A stretch of 23,033 bases of DNA from DASSTJ01 sp035707965 (GCA_035707965.1 DASSTJ010000075.1:1-23033), one strand, 5' to 3'. Positions 1-8,735 are shown, counted from the stretch's first letter. The notes: generated from the sequence alone by a model not told the origin. Numbers and translations are program-made.

Positions 1-46
1 GCCCACGGTCGGTGTGCTCGATGACGGTCGGGAGCACCACGCTCAC
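1..46 (-). CDS. ClpP-like peptidase, N-terminal fragment cut by the window edge
   Basis: Only the first 15 codons lie in the window. The GTG start at 46 overlaps the TGA stop of the upstream CoA-transferase gene (GTGA), so the two are translationally coupled. The peptide reads VSVVLPTVIEHTDRG. The core LPTVIEHTDRG closely resembles the conserved N-terminus of processed ClpP subunits (P-x-V-I-E-x-T-x-R-G, normally followed by ERAYDIYSRLL), the segment that forms the axial gate of the peptidase ring. It does not resemble the start of a CoA-transferase beta subunit, which is what this position would be expected to hold. The identification rests on about eleven residues and no catalytic residue is visible, so it is tentative. 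Confidence 0.5.
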   Translation of the reverse strand, partial: MSVVLPTVIEHTDRG

Positions 47-701
47 GACGACACCTGCACGATCCGGTCGACGTAGATGCCTGGGGTCACCACGGCCTCA
101 GGGTCCAGCGATCCCGGCTCGACGACGTGCTGCACCTGCACGATGGTGGTCGTCGCTGCGGTGGCCATGACGGGAGCGAAGTTGCGCGCGGTCTTGCGGT
201 AGACGAGGTTCCCGACGGTGTCGGCGGTGTGGGCGCTGATGAGTGCGACGTCGGCGGCGATGGGCAGCTCGAGGATGTACGTTCGACCGTCGATCTCGCG
301 GGTCTCCTTGCCTTCCGCGAGCAGGGTGCCGACGCCGGTGCGGGTGTAGAACCCGCCGATCCCCGCCCCGGCGGCCCGCATGCGCTCGGCCAGGTTGCCC
401 TGCGGTGCGACCTCCAGCTCGATCTTCCCGCTGCGGTACAGCTCGTCGAAGACCCAGGAGTCCGTCTGCCGGGGGAACGAGCACACGATCTTGCGCACCC
501 TCCCGGCCGCGAGCAGCGCCGCCAGCCCGGTGTCGGCGTTGCCGGCGTTGTTCGACACGACGGTGAGGTCTCGTGCTCCCTGCCTGATCAAGGCGTCGAT
601 CAGGGCGAACGGCATGCCGGCCGTGCCGAAGCCGCCGACCAGCACCGTCGAGCCGTCGTGGACGCCGCAGACCGCTTCGTCGACGGAGGAGCACAGCAGC
701 G

Positions 702-705
<4 letters not shown>
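43..705 (-). CDS. 3-oxoacid/3-oxoadipate CoA-transferase, subunit A (alpha)
   Basis: A 220-residue protein of the family-I CoA-transferase alpha subunit, which with a beta subunit moves CoA from succinyl-CoA or acetyl-CoA to a 3-oxoacid in the cytoplasm. Near residues 17-32 it carries the family signature D-G-x2-V-L-V-G-G-F-x3-G-x-P. Further on are the conserved V-S-N-N-A-G segment, A-P-Q-G-N-L-A-E-R and G-x-G-G-F-Y-T. Length is normal for a separate alpha subunit. The ATG at 705 was chosen because it overlaps the thiolase stop (ATGA) and starts exactly at family homology; the open frame runs further upstream only as antisense of the thiolase. The catalytic glutamate belongs to the beta subunit, which is not seen here: the next gene looks ClpP-like. 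Paired with the thiolase, a beta-ketoadipate-like terminal step is plausible, but the acid substrate is unknown. Confidence 0.9.
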
Positions 706-1895
<1,190 letters not shown>

Positions 1896-1923
1896 CGGGT
1901 GGTCTCCACTTCCTGCCCCCGTG

Positions 1924-3012
1924 TCACGAGGCGCTCTTCGCTTGCTTGCGGATGTCGTCGTAGGAGAAGTCGTTGATGGCATCGAGCAGGTCGGTCGTGT
2001 AGATCTCCGTGGCTGGGAATGCCCGGTCAACGAGCCCGGCGGACGCCATGAACTCGACCATCCCGGTCGCCGCCTTCGGATCGATCCGGCCCCAGCTGTT
2101 GTCCTCGACCCCCTGGTCGGCCAGCCGAACCTGGAGGATCTTCACCTGGGACGCCATCGCGTCCTTCTCCGATCCAGTGCCCCGGGTCTCCGGGTGGAGC
2201 TTCCACAGGTCGCGGATCGCGGCCTCGGGGTTGGCCTGCGCGAACGCGAAGCCCTTCGCGATGGCACGGCCGAACCGCTCGAGGACGTCCTTCTTCTGCT
2301 CGATCGTCTTCTGCGTCGCCGCGAATCCGCCACCCCAGATGCTGGCGGTCTGGGGCACGGTCAACGGGGTGAGCGTGACCCCCGAGTCCTCGACGATCGC
2401 GTACTGGGTGTCCCAGAGGGCCAGCGCGTCGACCTGGCCGCTCTTGATGGCGTTGATCTGTTGGGCCCCGGCTCCGATGGGCACCAGGCTGGCGGCGTTC
2501 TGGCTCATGCCGTTGAGCTGCATCGCGGTCCGGGCGAACGTCGCGCCGGAGCTGGCGACCGCGGTCACCCCGATCTTCTTGCCCTTCAGGTCCGCGATGC
2601 TCTTCACGTCCGAGCCCTGCGGCAGCTGCAGGCTGTAGATCCAGTGCGGGTAGTACGACGCGAAGTAGACCAGGCCCAGGTTCTTGGCGTGACCGATCGC
2701 TACCGGCTCTCCGGTCATCAGTCCGATGTCGGCGCCGCCGGAGGCCAGCTGCTGCGCCGACTGCGTGCCGGAGGGGAACAGCTGGACCTTGACGTCGAGC
2801 CCCTCGTCCTTGAAGTAGCCCTCCGCCTCCGGGACCACCAAGGTGGTGTAGCCGGCGTTCCAGCTGGGCGCGCTCAAGGCGAACGTGACGGTCTCGAGGC
2901 TGCCGTCAGCCGAGGCACCGGCCTCTGAGCTGCACGCACCCAGCGAAGCAGCCACGAGGAGGCCTGCCAGCAGGCCGGCCAAGCCCGTGAGTCGTCTGGT
3001 CATATCGGTCAT
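1924..3012 (-). CDS. ABC transporter substrate-binding lipoprotein (NitT/TauT/SsuA type), copy 1
   Basis: A 362-residue secreted lipoprotein. A basic, then hydrophobic signal peptide ends in the lipobox L-G-A-C (Cys27). The mature part is an NMT1/SsuA-like periplasmic-binding fold: a W-N-A-G-Y-T ligand-loop region near residue 50, Y-F-K-D-E-G-L-D-V, then D-L-K-G-K-K-I-G-V and a Ser-Ser-Gly-Ala-Thr segment. Such proteins bind sulfonates, nitrate, pyrimidines or aromatic acids for a cognate ABC importer; no ATPase or permease is on this strand, but both lie on the divergent arm at 7936-9629. Start at 3012 overlaps the preceding stop (ATGA); an internal ATG at 3003 is possible. It is a close paralogue of the protein at 3996-5090, with one DNA stretch identical in both. 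Confidence 0.9.
   Translation of the reverse strand: MTDMTRRLTGLAGLLAGLLVAASLGACSSEAGASADGSLETVTFALSAPSWNAGYTTLVVPEAEGYFKDEGLDVKVQLFPSGTQSAQQLASGGADIGLMTGEPVAIGHAKNLGLVYFASYYPHWIYSLQLPQGSDVKSIADLKGKKIGVTAVASSGATFARTAMQLNGMSQNAASLVPIGAGAQQINAIKSGQVDALALWDTQYAIVEDSGVTLTPLTVPQTASIWGGGFAATQKTIEQKKDVLERFGRAIAKGFAFAQANPEAAIRDLWKLHPETRGTGSEKDAMASQVKILQVRLADQGVEDNSWGRIDPKAATGMVEFMASAGLVDRAFPATEIYTTDLLDAINDFSYDDIRKQAKSAS
2402..2602. repeat. Near-identical DNA block shared by the two binding-protein genes (copy 1)
   Basis: This block aligns without gaps to 4471-4671 (offset 2069). Bases 2425-2519 are identical to 4494-4588 (95 bases), after which scattered differences appear, for example at 2520 and 2539. 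Outside the block the two genes are clearly more diverged at both DNA and protein level. It encodes the D-L-K-G-K-K-I-G-V to D-A-L-A-L-W-D region. Confidence 0.85.
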
Positions 3013-3995
3013 GCCCTTTCAGAAGTCGGGATCGGGTCGAGCTCGCAGCCTCGCCAGCTCGGAACTACGTGCCGCCCGACGAGGTCGAGCGTGTGGCGGA
3101 CGACGGCCGGTGGTGTGCCGAACGGGGCGACCCGCAGCTGGACGGACGTGACCCCCGCGTGGGCGTACCGCGCGATCGTCGCGTTGATCTCGTCCGGTGT
3201 GCCCACCATGGGCAGCTCCAGCTCGGTCGGCCCGTCGGCACCCATCCACGCGTGCCGTCTGGTGTAGTAGTCGGTCGCGGCGCTCAGGTAGAGCGCCGCC
3301 AGTTCGCGGGCGGTGCCTGCATCCTCGTGCACGACGCAGAACCTGGTGGTGGCGACGACCCCCTCGATCTCGTCCGGCCGGCCGCCGCGATGTGACCAGT
3401 ACTCGGTCGACTGCTTGATCAAGAGGTCGTCGGTGTAGTTCGTCGCGCCGTAGAACCCGTCGGCGAGCGTCGCGGCGCGACGGGCCGAGGCAGCCACCTT
3501 GCCGCCGACCAGGATCTTCGGCCCGCCAGGCTGCACCGGCGCTGGGACCGCCACCGGCGAGCCGGTCCCCGGTTCGGCGGACCAGGCCTCACGCAGCAGT
3601 CGCAGCGTCGCCTCGAAGGCGGCGCCGGCCGGGCTCTTCGCGTTCAGCCCGACGCGTTGGGCGACCTCCGGGCTGCCGAGTCCGAGACCGAGGGTGAGCT
3701 TTCCGCCGCACAGCTGGTCCAGCAGCGCCGCCTCGTAGGCGAGCTTCTCCGGGCTGTACGCGTTCAGGAGCAGCACCGCTGAGCCCAGCTCCAAGGTCGT
3801 TCGTCCGGACAGGTGCCCGAGGACCATCAGGACGGACGGGAGGTGGAACGGCTCAGGGGTCGCGTGATAGCTCTCTCCCACCCACACGGAGTCGAAGCCG
3901 TGCTGCTCCGCCAGACCGAGCATGGTGACCGCGCGATCCACCTGTGGGCGGACCGGCTCCTCGGAGCTCAGGTCGAGCGCCACCCCGAGCCGCAT
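3009..3995 (-). CDS. LLM-class (luciferase-like) flavin/F420-dependent oxidoreductase
   Basis: A 328-residue TIM-barrel protein of the bacterial luciferase-like family, whose members use FMNH2 with oxygen as monooxygenases or F420 as dehydrogenases/reductases. Visible family features are the N-terminal M-R-L-G-V-A strand, the G-F-D-S-V-W-V-G-E-S-Y-H motif (about residues 34-45), L-G-S-A-V-L-L-L-N-A-Y, the L-D-Q-L-C-G-G-K-L-T-L-G-L-G-L-G segment and a late G-T-P-D-E-I block. ATG at 3995 directly abuts the stop of the upstream binding-protein gene, and its own stop overlaps the next start. Being sandwiched between two importer binding proteins suggests it acts on the imported compound, for example by oxygenation or desulfonation; that is inference. 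Cofactor (FMN or F420) is not resolvable here. Confidence 0.85.
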   Translation of the reverse strand: MRLGVALDLSSEEPVRPQVDRAVTMLGLAEQHGFDSVWVGESYHATPEPFHLPSVLMVLGHLSGRTTLELGSAVLLLNAYSPEKLAYEAALLDQLCGGKLTLGLGLGSPEVAQRVGLNAKSPAGAAFEATLRLLREAWSAEPGTGSPVAVPAPVQPGGPKILVGGKVAASARRAATLADGFYGATNYTDDLLIKQSTEYWSHRGGRPDEIEGVVATTRFCVVHEDAGTARELAALYLSAATDYYTRRHAWMGADGPTELELPMVGTPDEINATIARYAHAGVTSVQLRVAPFGTPPAVVRHTLDLVGRHVVPSWRGCELDPIPTSERA

Positions 3996-5090
3996 TCAGC
4001 TGGCGCTCTCTGCTTGCTTGATGACGTCGTCGTAGGAGAAGTCGTTGAACGCCGTGAACATCTCGTCGCTGTAGATGTCCTTCGCCGGGAACTTCTTGAT
4101 CAGGCCAGCCGATGCCAGGAAGTCGAGCGAGCGGGTGAAGGCGGCGTCGTCGATCCGGCCCAGCGTCTTGTCGTCGAAGCCCTGCCCGTCCAGGCGCACC
4201 TGGAGCACCTTGATCCCGTCGGCCAGCGCCTTCTCCTCCGGGTCGGACCCGCGGGTCTCGGGGTGGAGCTTCCACAGGTCGCGGATGGCGGCCTCCGGGT
4301 TGGCCTTGGAGAAGACGAAGGCCTTCGCCACTGCTCGACCGAACCGTTCGAGGACGTCCTTCTTGGCCTTGAGGTTCGTGCGGGTCGTCGCGAAGCCCCC
4401 GCCCCAGGCGTCCGCTGTCTCCTTCACCGGGAGCGGCGTCAGGCCGACGCCGGAGTTCTTGACGATCTGGTACTGGATGTCCCAGAGCGCCAACGCGTCG
4501 ACCTGGCCGCTCTTGATGGCGTTGATCTGTTGGGCCCCGGCTCCGATGGGCACCAGGCTGGCGGCGTTCTGGCTCATGCCGTTGAGCTCCATCGCGGTCC
4601 GGGCGAAGGTCGCGCCGGAGCTGGCGACCGCGGAGACGCCGATCTTCTTGCCCTTCAGGTCGGCGATGCTCGTGACGTCAGAGCCGTCCGGCACCTGGAG
4701 GCTGTAGATCCACTTGGCCCAGTAGGAGCTGAAGTAGGAGAGGTTCAGGTCCTTGTCGTGGCCGATCGCCACGGGTTCCACGGTCATGAGGCCGAGGTCC
4801 GCCCCACCACCCGCGACCTGCTGCGCCGCCTGGGTGGCCGACGGGAACAGGTTGGTCGTGACCTTCAGACCCTCGTCGGCGTAGAAGCCCTCGGCCTCCA
4901 CGACGGCCATGACCGCGTAGCCGGCGTTCCAGCTCGGGGATGCCATCGCGAACGTCACCGGCGTCAGCTGTCCATGGGTGGCCGAGTCGGCAGCTGGCCC
5001 GGCGTCGGCACCGCAGGCACTCAGTGTTGCGGCCGTGCACAGGACGGCCACGGCACCACTTACGACATTCCTCGCTCGTCTGGTCTTCAC
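3996..5090 (-). CDS. ABC transporter substrate-binding lipoprotein (NitT/TauT/SsuA type), copy 2
   Basis: A 364-residue lipoprotein with signal peptide and lipobox L-S-A-C (Cys26), same family and architecture as the protein at 1924-3012. The start is a GTG at 5090, chosen because a full AGGAGG (complement of 5100-5105) lies 9 bases upstream. The mature chain shares the W-N-A-G-Y ligand loop, Y-A-D-E-G-L, D-L-K-G-K-K-I-G-V and the long A-S-S-G-A-T-F-A-R-T-A-M block with copy 1, but the N-terminal lobe edge and the C-terminal part differ (here Y-W-A-K-W-I-Y against Y-Y-P-H-W-I-Y). Two binding proteins feeding one permease would widen the ligand range. The cognate ATPase and permease are probably those on the divergent arm. 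Confidence 0.9.
   Translation of the reverse strand: MKTRRARNVVSGAVAVLCTAATLSACGADAGPAADSATHGQLTPVTFAMASPSWNAGYAVMAVVEAEGFYADEGLKVTTNLFPSATQAAQQVAGGGADLGLMTVEPVAIGHDKDLNLSYFSSYWAKWIYSLQVPDGSDVTSIADLKGKKIGVSAVASSGATFARTAMELNGMSQNAASLVPIGAGAQQINAIKSGQVDALALWDIQYQIVKNSGVGLTPLPVKETADAWGGGFATTRTNLKAKKDVLERFGRAVAKAFVFSKANPEAAIRDLWKLHPETRGSDPEEKALADGIKVLQVRLDGQGFDDKTLGRIDDAAFTRSLDFLASAGLIKKFPAKDIYSDEMFTAFNDFSYDDVIKQAESAS
4471..4671. repeat. Near-identical DNA block shared by the two binding-protein genes (copy 2)
   Basis: Partner of 2402-2602; the 95 bases 4494-4588 match exactly, including synonymous third positions. This indicates recent duplication or gene conversion limited to this part of the gene. 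Confidence 0.85.
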
Positions 5091-5106
5091 GACGGAAGCC
5101 CTCCTC

Positions 5107-5973
5107 TTACTGGTTGGGGAGCGGGTAAGCGTCCTCGTTGAGGACTCGGCCCGGCGTCTGGGAGAAGTCCAGGCGAGGCGGGCAGAAGATGTCGATCAGC
5201 TGGTTGGTCCCCGCGCCGACGGCCTCGCTGGTGTGGATCATGGGCGGCGGGATCACGGCCACCGAGGGGCTGCCGCACTGCAGGTGGCGGTCCTCGCGCC
5301 ATTCGCTGCGACGCTTCGACCACGGCGTGCGCAGGTGGTGGACGTACTCGCCCTCCACCGCGAGGGAGCACTGCTCGAAGTCGTCGTGGTCGTGCGGCGA
5401 GAGGCTGTCGGGATCACGCGGGCCGACCCTCGGTGCCAGGAAGTTGACCATGAAGGTGCTGCACCGCACGAGCTGTCCCGGGCGAATGGCGTCCTGGGTC
5501 AGCTCGAGGTCGGCCAGTCGGTAGGGCCGGATGCGGTAGCCCTCCGGCGGGTCCGGCCACGGCTCGAAGGGCCTGACGTTCGGGTGGGGCTCTGCGTACG
5601 AGTCCCGGTTGCGCGCCTTGGGCAACAGGTCGGTCGACCGCGAGCTGAAGAGCCGCACGACGGTGCAGTCGTCGACGCCGACAACCGCACTGCTGCCCGG
5701 CGGGACCATCACGACCGCCTTGCCGGAGACCGTCTCGACCTCTCCGGAGGCGCGGACCTCGACGCTGCAGCGCTCAAAGGGAAGGATCACGACGTACTCG
5801 TCCGGCTGGTCGGCTCGCTCCAGCACGTCGCCGGCGACCAGAGCCGTGTAGGCGAGCACGAAGTTCTGTCCGCGGAAGTACCACGTCGACGATCCGCCAG
5901 GGGTCGTCTCGTCGGGAACCCCCGCGCCGAGGTCGGAGAACTCCACGTCGGGTGGCGTGGCCAGGGTGGTCAT
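5107..5973 (-). CDS. Bicupin-fold protein of unknown function
   Basis: A 288-residue soluble protein with two cupin-like halves. The C-terminal half has a recognisable metal-site pattern: His194-x-His196-x3-Glu200 followed by a glycine (cupin motif 1) and a P-x3-His247 in motif 2, enough to hold Fe, Mn or Zn. The N-terminal half (about residues 30-115) has the beta-rich V-V-I-L-P and V-V-M-V-P-P-G-S-S strands of a cupin but lacks the histidines, so it is probably structural. AAAGGA lies 6 bases before the ATG at 5973. It lies between the DUF6282 gene (33 bases) and a binding-protein gene (16 bases) in one transcription unit. It could be a dioxygenase, an isomerase or a decarboxylase of the pathway; nothing decides between these. 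Confidence 0.75.
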   Translation of the reverse strand: MTTLATPPDVEFSDLGAGVPDETTPGGSSTWYFRGQNFVLAYTALVAGDVLERADQPDEYVVILPFERCSVEVRASGEVETVSGKAVVMVPPGSSAVVGVDDCTVVRLFSSRSTDLLPKARNRDSYAEPHPNVRPFEPWPDPPEGYRIRPYRLADLELTQDAIRPGQLVRCSTFMVNFLAPRVGPRDPDSLSPHDHDDFEQCSLAVEGEYVHHLRTPWSKRRSEWREDRHLQCGSPSVAVIPPPMIHTSEAVGAGTNQLIDIFCPPRLDFSQTPGRVLNEDAYPLPNQ

Positions 5974-6006
5974 CTCGGTCCTTTCAGGTCAGCGGCAGAT
6001 GCCGGT

Positions 6007-6897
6007 TCAGTCGTCCAGGCCGAGAAGGAAGGCCGGGTTGTCGCAGAAGACCTGTCGCAGCGACTTCTCGTCCAGCCCGAGGTCCAGCAGCGCGGTCGCG
6101 ACGCGGATGAAGGAGTCCACCGGCAGCGGGCGACCTTTCTGGCCGAGGTCGGACGCGATGACCGTGTGCTCCGGGCCGATCTTCTCGATCCAGTCCAGGA
6201 GGATCTTCGGGTCCCACTTCTTGGTTCCCTCGGGGTCGTAGAAGCCGGTCTCGTGCTCGACGAACGCGCCGTAGCCGACGAGCTCACGGCACTTGGCCTC
6301 GTCCGCACCGATGACGTAGTCGGGATGGTTGAGCAGCATCCGCGAGATGCCCTTGTCCTTGGCTGCCGCGAACAGCTGGGTGATCGACTCGGTCTCCATG
6401 TGGCCACCGGTCACCAGCGCCCCGCTCTCCTTCACGAGGTCGAGCACCTCGTAGACCTGGGGGATGAGCTCGCCGTCCTCGGAATGGATGTCGACCCGGG
6501 ACGACGGCACCTCGACGCTCGCCGTGGGGAAGCCGACTCCCTCCGGATGGCAGTCGATGTGGCGGCCGGCCGAGAAGGTCGGGAACCACACGGCCTTGCC
6601 TCCCATGCGCAGTGACATGGCGACCGCCTGCGGGTTGATGCCGCCGACCATGCTGTTCAGGGTGATGCCGCCGAAGACCGGCGTGCTGATCTTCGCCAGC
6701 CGGTCGCCCATCGCGAGCAGGTCCATCACCGTGTTGTGGTGGTGGGACTTCACCAGCACTCCCCGCATGCCCAGCCGCTCGCCGTCCTTGCCGGCCTCGG
6801 CATGGTCGATGCGGCGAGGGAACGGGTTCGGGCCGGAGTGGCAGTGCAGGTCGACGCAGCCGTCGAGCAGCTTGACGATGGCGGGCGATTCAGTCAC
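6007..6897 (-). CDS. DUF6282-family metal-dependent hydrolase-like protein
   Basis: A 296-residue protein from the chosen start. It begins a TIM-barrel amidohydrolase-like fold: D-L-H-C-H (His18, His20) is the first metal motif, followed by K-S-H-H-H-N, then G-G-H-M-E-T-E, N-H-P-D-Y and A-S-D-L-G-Q, which together resemble the amidohydrolase/PHP metal ligands. I associate this pattern with DUF6282; no reaction is established for it that I can name. GTG at 6897 is preferred because GGAGA (complement of 6902-6906) sits just upstream. ATGs at 6927 and 6945 would add 10 or 16 residues, lack a good ribosome site and lie inside an inverted repeat. It is first gene of the left arm, divergent from the IclR regulator. 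A ring-opening or ester/lactone hydrolysis role is inference. Confidence 0.78.
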   Translation of the reverse strand: MTESPAIVKLLDGCVDLHCHSGPNPFPRRIDHAEAGKDGERLGMRGVLVKSHHHNTVMDLLAMGDRLAKISTPVFGGITLNSMVGGINPQAVAMSLRMGGKAVWFPTFSAGRHIDCHPEGVGFPTASVEVPSSRVDIHSEDGELIPQVYEVLDLVKESGALVTGGHMETESITQLFAAAKDKGISRMLLNHPDYVIGADEAKCRELVGYGAFVEHETGFYDPEGTKKWDPKILLDWIEKIGPEHTVIASDLGQKGRPLPVDSFIRVATALLDLGLDEKSLRQVFCDNPAFLLGLDD

Positions 6898-6926
6898 GTC
6901 GTCTCCAGGTTCCGTGGGTGTTCGCA

Positions 6927-6964
6927 TGACAGACTCAACGTTCATGATGCGGTCTGTCAAGACC
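6927..6964. promoter_or_regulatory. Overlapping inverted repeats, candidate operator/promoter of the left arm
   Basis: Two inverted repeats overlap. TGACAGAC (6927-6934) and GTCTGTCA (6952-6959) are perfect 8-bp arms with a 17-base spacer. GGTCT-gtca-AGACC (6951-6964) is a perfect 5-bp-arm palindrome. The minus strand also carries TTGACA (complement of 6955-6960), a consensus -35 hexamer pointing at the DUF6282 gene, but no good -10 follows at 17-18 bases. The position fits an operator for the neighbouring IclR-type regulator. That is an inference from location and symmetry only. Confidence 0.45.
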
Positions 6965-7005
6965 TGGACCCGACGGATTGCCGCGAACCTTTCAGCGGCG
7001 AAGCC

Positions 7006-7035
7006 TTGCAATGAGACCTGTGTCACCCATAGCAT
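7006..7035 (+). promoter_or_regulatory. Possible promoter for the IclR-led arm
   Basis: TTGCAA (7006-7011) and TAGCAT (7030-7035) each match 4 of 6 consensus bases with an 18-base spacer, ending 58 bases before the regulator start. Just downstream GCACTGT occurs twice as a direct repeat (7042-7048 and 7060-7066), 18 bases apart, which would put the two copies on nearly the same helix face. Weak by sequence alone. Confidence 0.25.
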
Positions 7036-7093
7036 CTGTCCGCACTGTGAACCGTCGGGCACTGTATTGGACACCGAACGAGAGAGAGGGCCG

Positions 7094-7873
7094 ATGACGG
7101 AGGGCCAGGTCGACCAGCCGGGGAATGGCCGCGAGCAGGACATCCAGGCGGTGAGCCGCACCGCGCAGATCCTGGGACTGTTCGCTCCGGAGACTCCGGA
7201 GCTGTCCGTCGCGGAGACCACTCGCCGGCTCGGCCTGAACCGGACCACGGTGCACCGCTACTTCAGCTCGATGATCAGCGCTGGTCTGCTGGAGCGTGTG
7301 GACGGGTCCGCACTCGTCCGTCCCGGACGGTCGATCCTGCAGCTCGGCAGCTTCGCCCTGGGGCAGCAGCGCATCATGCAGATGGCACCGGCCTACCTGC
7401 ACGAGCTCGCGCTGGAGATCAAGGTCAGCACCGTGCTGTCGCTGTGGGGCACGTCCGGTCCGGTGGTCTCGCTCGTGGAAGAGGCCGACCACCCCACCCT
7501 GGTCACGGTGCGGGTGGGCTCACAGCTCGCGCTGAACTCCTCTCAGGCCAAGGTGTTCCTCGCCTTTCTGCCGGACCAGTTCCACGCCGACCGGCTCACC
7601 GGCAGCCTCCCCGAGCCGCAGCGCACCGAGATCCGCCGTCGCATCCAAGCCATCCGAGAAGCGGGCATGAGCAGTGACGTGAACAGCCGCGGCATCTGCG
7701 TCCTCGCGGCGCCGGTGTTCGCTGCCAACGGGATCTGCGCCACGATCGCCGCAGTCGGCACCGAGCGGATGCTCCCGGACGCGCTCGACTCCCGAGAGGC
7801 CGCGGCACTGAAGGCCGCCTGCAAGCGACTCACCAAGGAGATGGGCGGCTCGTGGCCCGAGGTGGCCGACTGA
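7094..7873 (+). CDS. IclR-family transcriptional regulator
   Basis: A 259-residue regulator. Residues about 18-75 form the winged helix-turn-helix typical of IclR proteins (S-R-T-A-Q-I-L-G-L-F, then L-S-V-A-E-T-T-R-R-L-G-L-N-R-T-T-V-H-R-Y). The remainder is the effector-binding domain, including S-S-Q-A-K-V-F-L-A-F-L and a late G-I-C-V-L-A-A-P-V-F segment followed by the final beta-strand. The start ATG at 7094 is preceded by a GAGAGAGGG purine stretch. The frame is open far upstream, but that part is antisense to the DUF6282 gene. IclR regulators usually control adjacent catabolic genes in response to a pathway metabolite. Sitting between the two arms, it probably controls both. Confidence 0.92.
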   Translation: MTEGQVDQPGNGREQDIQAVSRTAQILGLFAPETPELSVAETTRRLGLNRTTVHRYFSSMISAGLLERVDGSALVRPGRSILQLGSFALGQQRIMQMAPAYLHELALEIKVSTVLSLWGTSGPVVSLVEEADHPTLVTVRVGSQLALNSSQAKVFLAFLPDQFHADRLTGSLPEPQRTEIRRRIQAIREAGMSSDVNSRGICVLAAPVFAANGICATIAAVGTERMLPDALDSREAAALKAACKRLTKEMGGSWPEVAD

Positions 7874-7935
7874 TCTGGAGACCGCACGACAACCGATGCG
7901 CGGGCAGCCTGCGCTCGAGAACCTGAGGGACAGAC

Positions 7936-8727
7936 ATGCCGACCAGTACCACCGACATCGACACCATCATCCGCTTGGACTCGCTGTCCATGCTCTACGC
8001 GACCAAGAGCGGAGGGACCGTCCAGGCTCTCGACGACGTCTCCCTGAGCGTCCGAGCGGGGGAGTTCATCTCCATCGTCGGTCCCAGCGGTTGCGGAAAG
8101 AGCACGCTGCTGCGGATCATCATGGGCCTGTCCCGCCAGACCTCCGGCACGGTGACGTTCGGGCCGTCCGAGGACACGCACCGCAATCAGCTCGGGATGG
8201 TTTTCCAGCAGCCGCTGCTGCTGCCGTGGCGCACCGTGCGAAAGAACCTGCTGACGTCGCCGGACCTGCATCACGCGCGGGACGCCGCCACTCAGGCGAA
8301 GGCTGACGAGCTGCTGGTGATGCTCGGCCTGGAGGAGTTCGGCGACCGGTACCCCAACGAGCTGTCCGGTGGGATGCAGCAGCGGGTCGGGATCGGCCGT
8401 GCCCTGATGCACGACCCGCGCGTCCTGCTCATGGACGAGCCGTTCGGCGCGCTCGACGCCATGACGCGCGACCAGATGGGACTGGATCTCCTGAAGATCT
8501 GGGACCAGGACCGCAAGACCGTGCTGTTCGTGACGCACAGCATCCCGGAGGCGGTGCTTCTCGCCGACCGCGTCGTCGTCATGACGCCCCGACCGGGCCG
8601 GTTGGCGGACGTCGTCGAGGTCCCGCTGCCGCGACCGCGGCGGCTCGAGAACATCAACACGCCCGAGTTCGGCGAGATCGTCATGACGATCCGGAAGCTG
8701 CTCGACTCCGAGCACAGCGCCCACTAG
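7936..8727 (+). CDS. ABC transporter ATP-binding protein (NitT/TauT/SsuB type)
   Basis: A 263-residue nucleotide-binding subunit energising import. All motifs are present: Walker A G-P-S-G-C-G-K-S-T (residues 49-57), Q-loop at about 91-92, signature L-S-G-G-M-Q-Q-R (143-150), Walker B L-L-M-D-E-P (164-169), D-loop G-A-L-D and the switch His201. The V-x-Q-Q-P-L-L-L-P-W-R segment after the Q-loop is typical of the nitrate/sulfonate/taurine branch. GAGGGA lies just before the ATG. It follows the regulator by 62 bases and precedes the permease by 8 bases. The expected partners are the permease next door and the two binding lipoproteins on the opposite strand. Confidence 0.95.
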   Translation: MPTSTTDIDTIIRLDSLSMLYATKSGGTVQALDDVSLSVRAGEFISIVGPSGCGKSTLLRIIMGLSRQTSGTVTFGPSEDTHRNQLGMVFQQPLLLPWRTVRKNLLTSPDLHHARDAATQAKADELLVMLGLEEFGDRYPNELSGGMQQRVGIGRALMHDPRVLLMDEPFGALDAMTRDQMGLDLLKIWDQDRKTVLFVTHSIPEAVLLADRVVVMTPRPGRLADVVEVPLPRPRRLENINTPEFGEIVMTIRKLLDSEHSAH

Positions 8728-8735
8728 GAGACCTG

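Noticed and set aside
1..46. CoA-transferase beta subunit as the next coupled gene
   Set aside because: The visible 15 residues do not resemble beta-subunit N-termini and fit ClpP better; a beta subunit may still lie further on.
3813..6615. Two long plus-strand open frames opposite the second binding protein, bicupin and DUF6282 genes
   Set aside because: Compositionally antisense, no motif, and they run across the boundaries of confidently identified genes.
6945..7248. Much longer N-terminus for the DUF6282 protein (in-frame ATG near 7248)
   Set aside because: That part is antisense to the IclR gene and rich in Arg/Ser; homology begins only after 6897 and the ribosome site GGAGA lies just before the GTG there.
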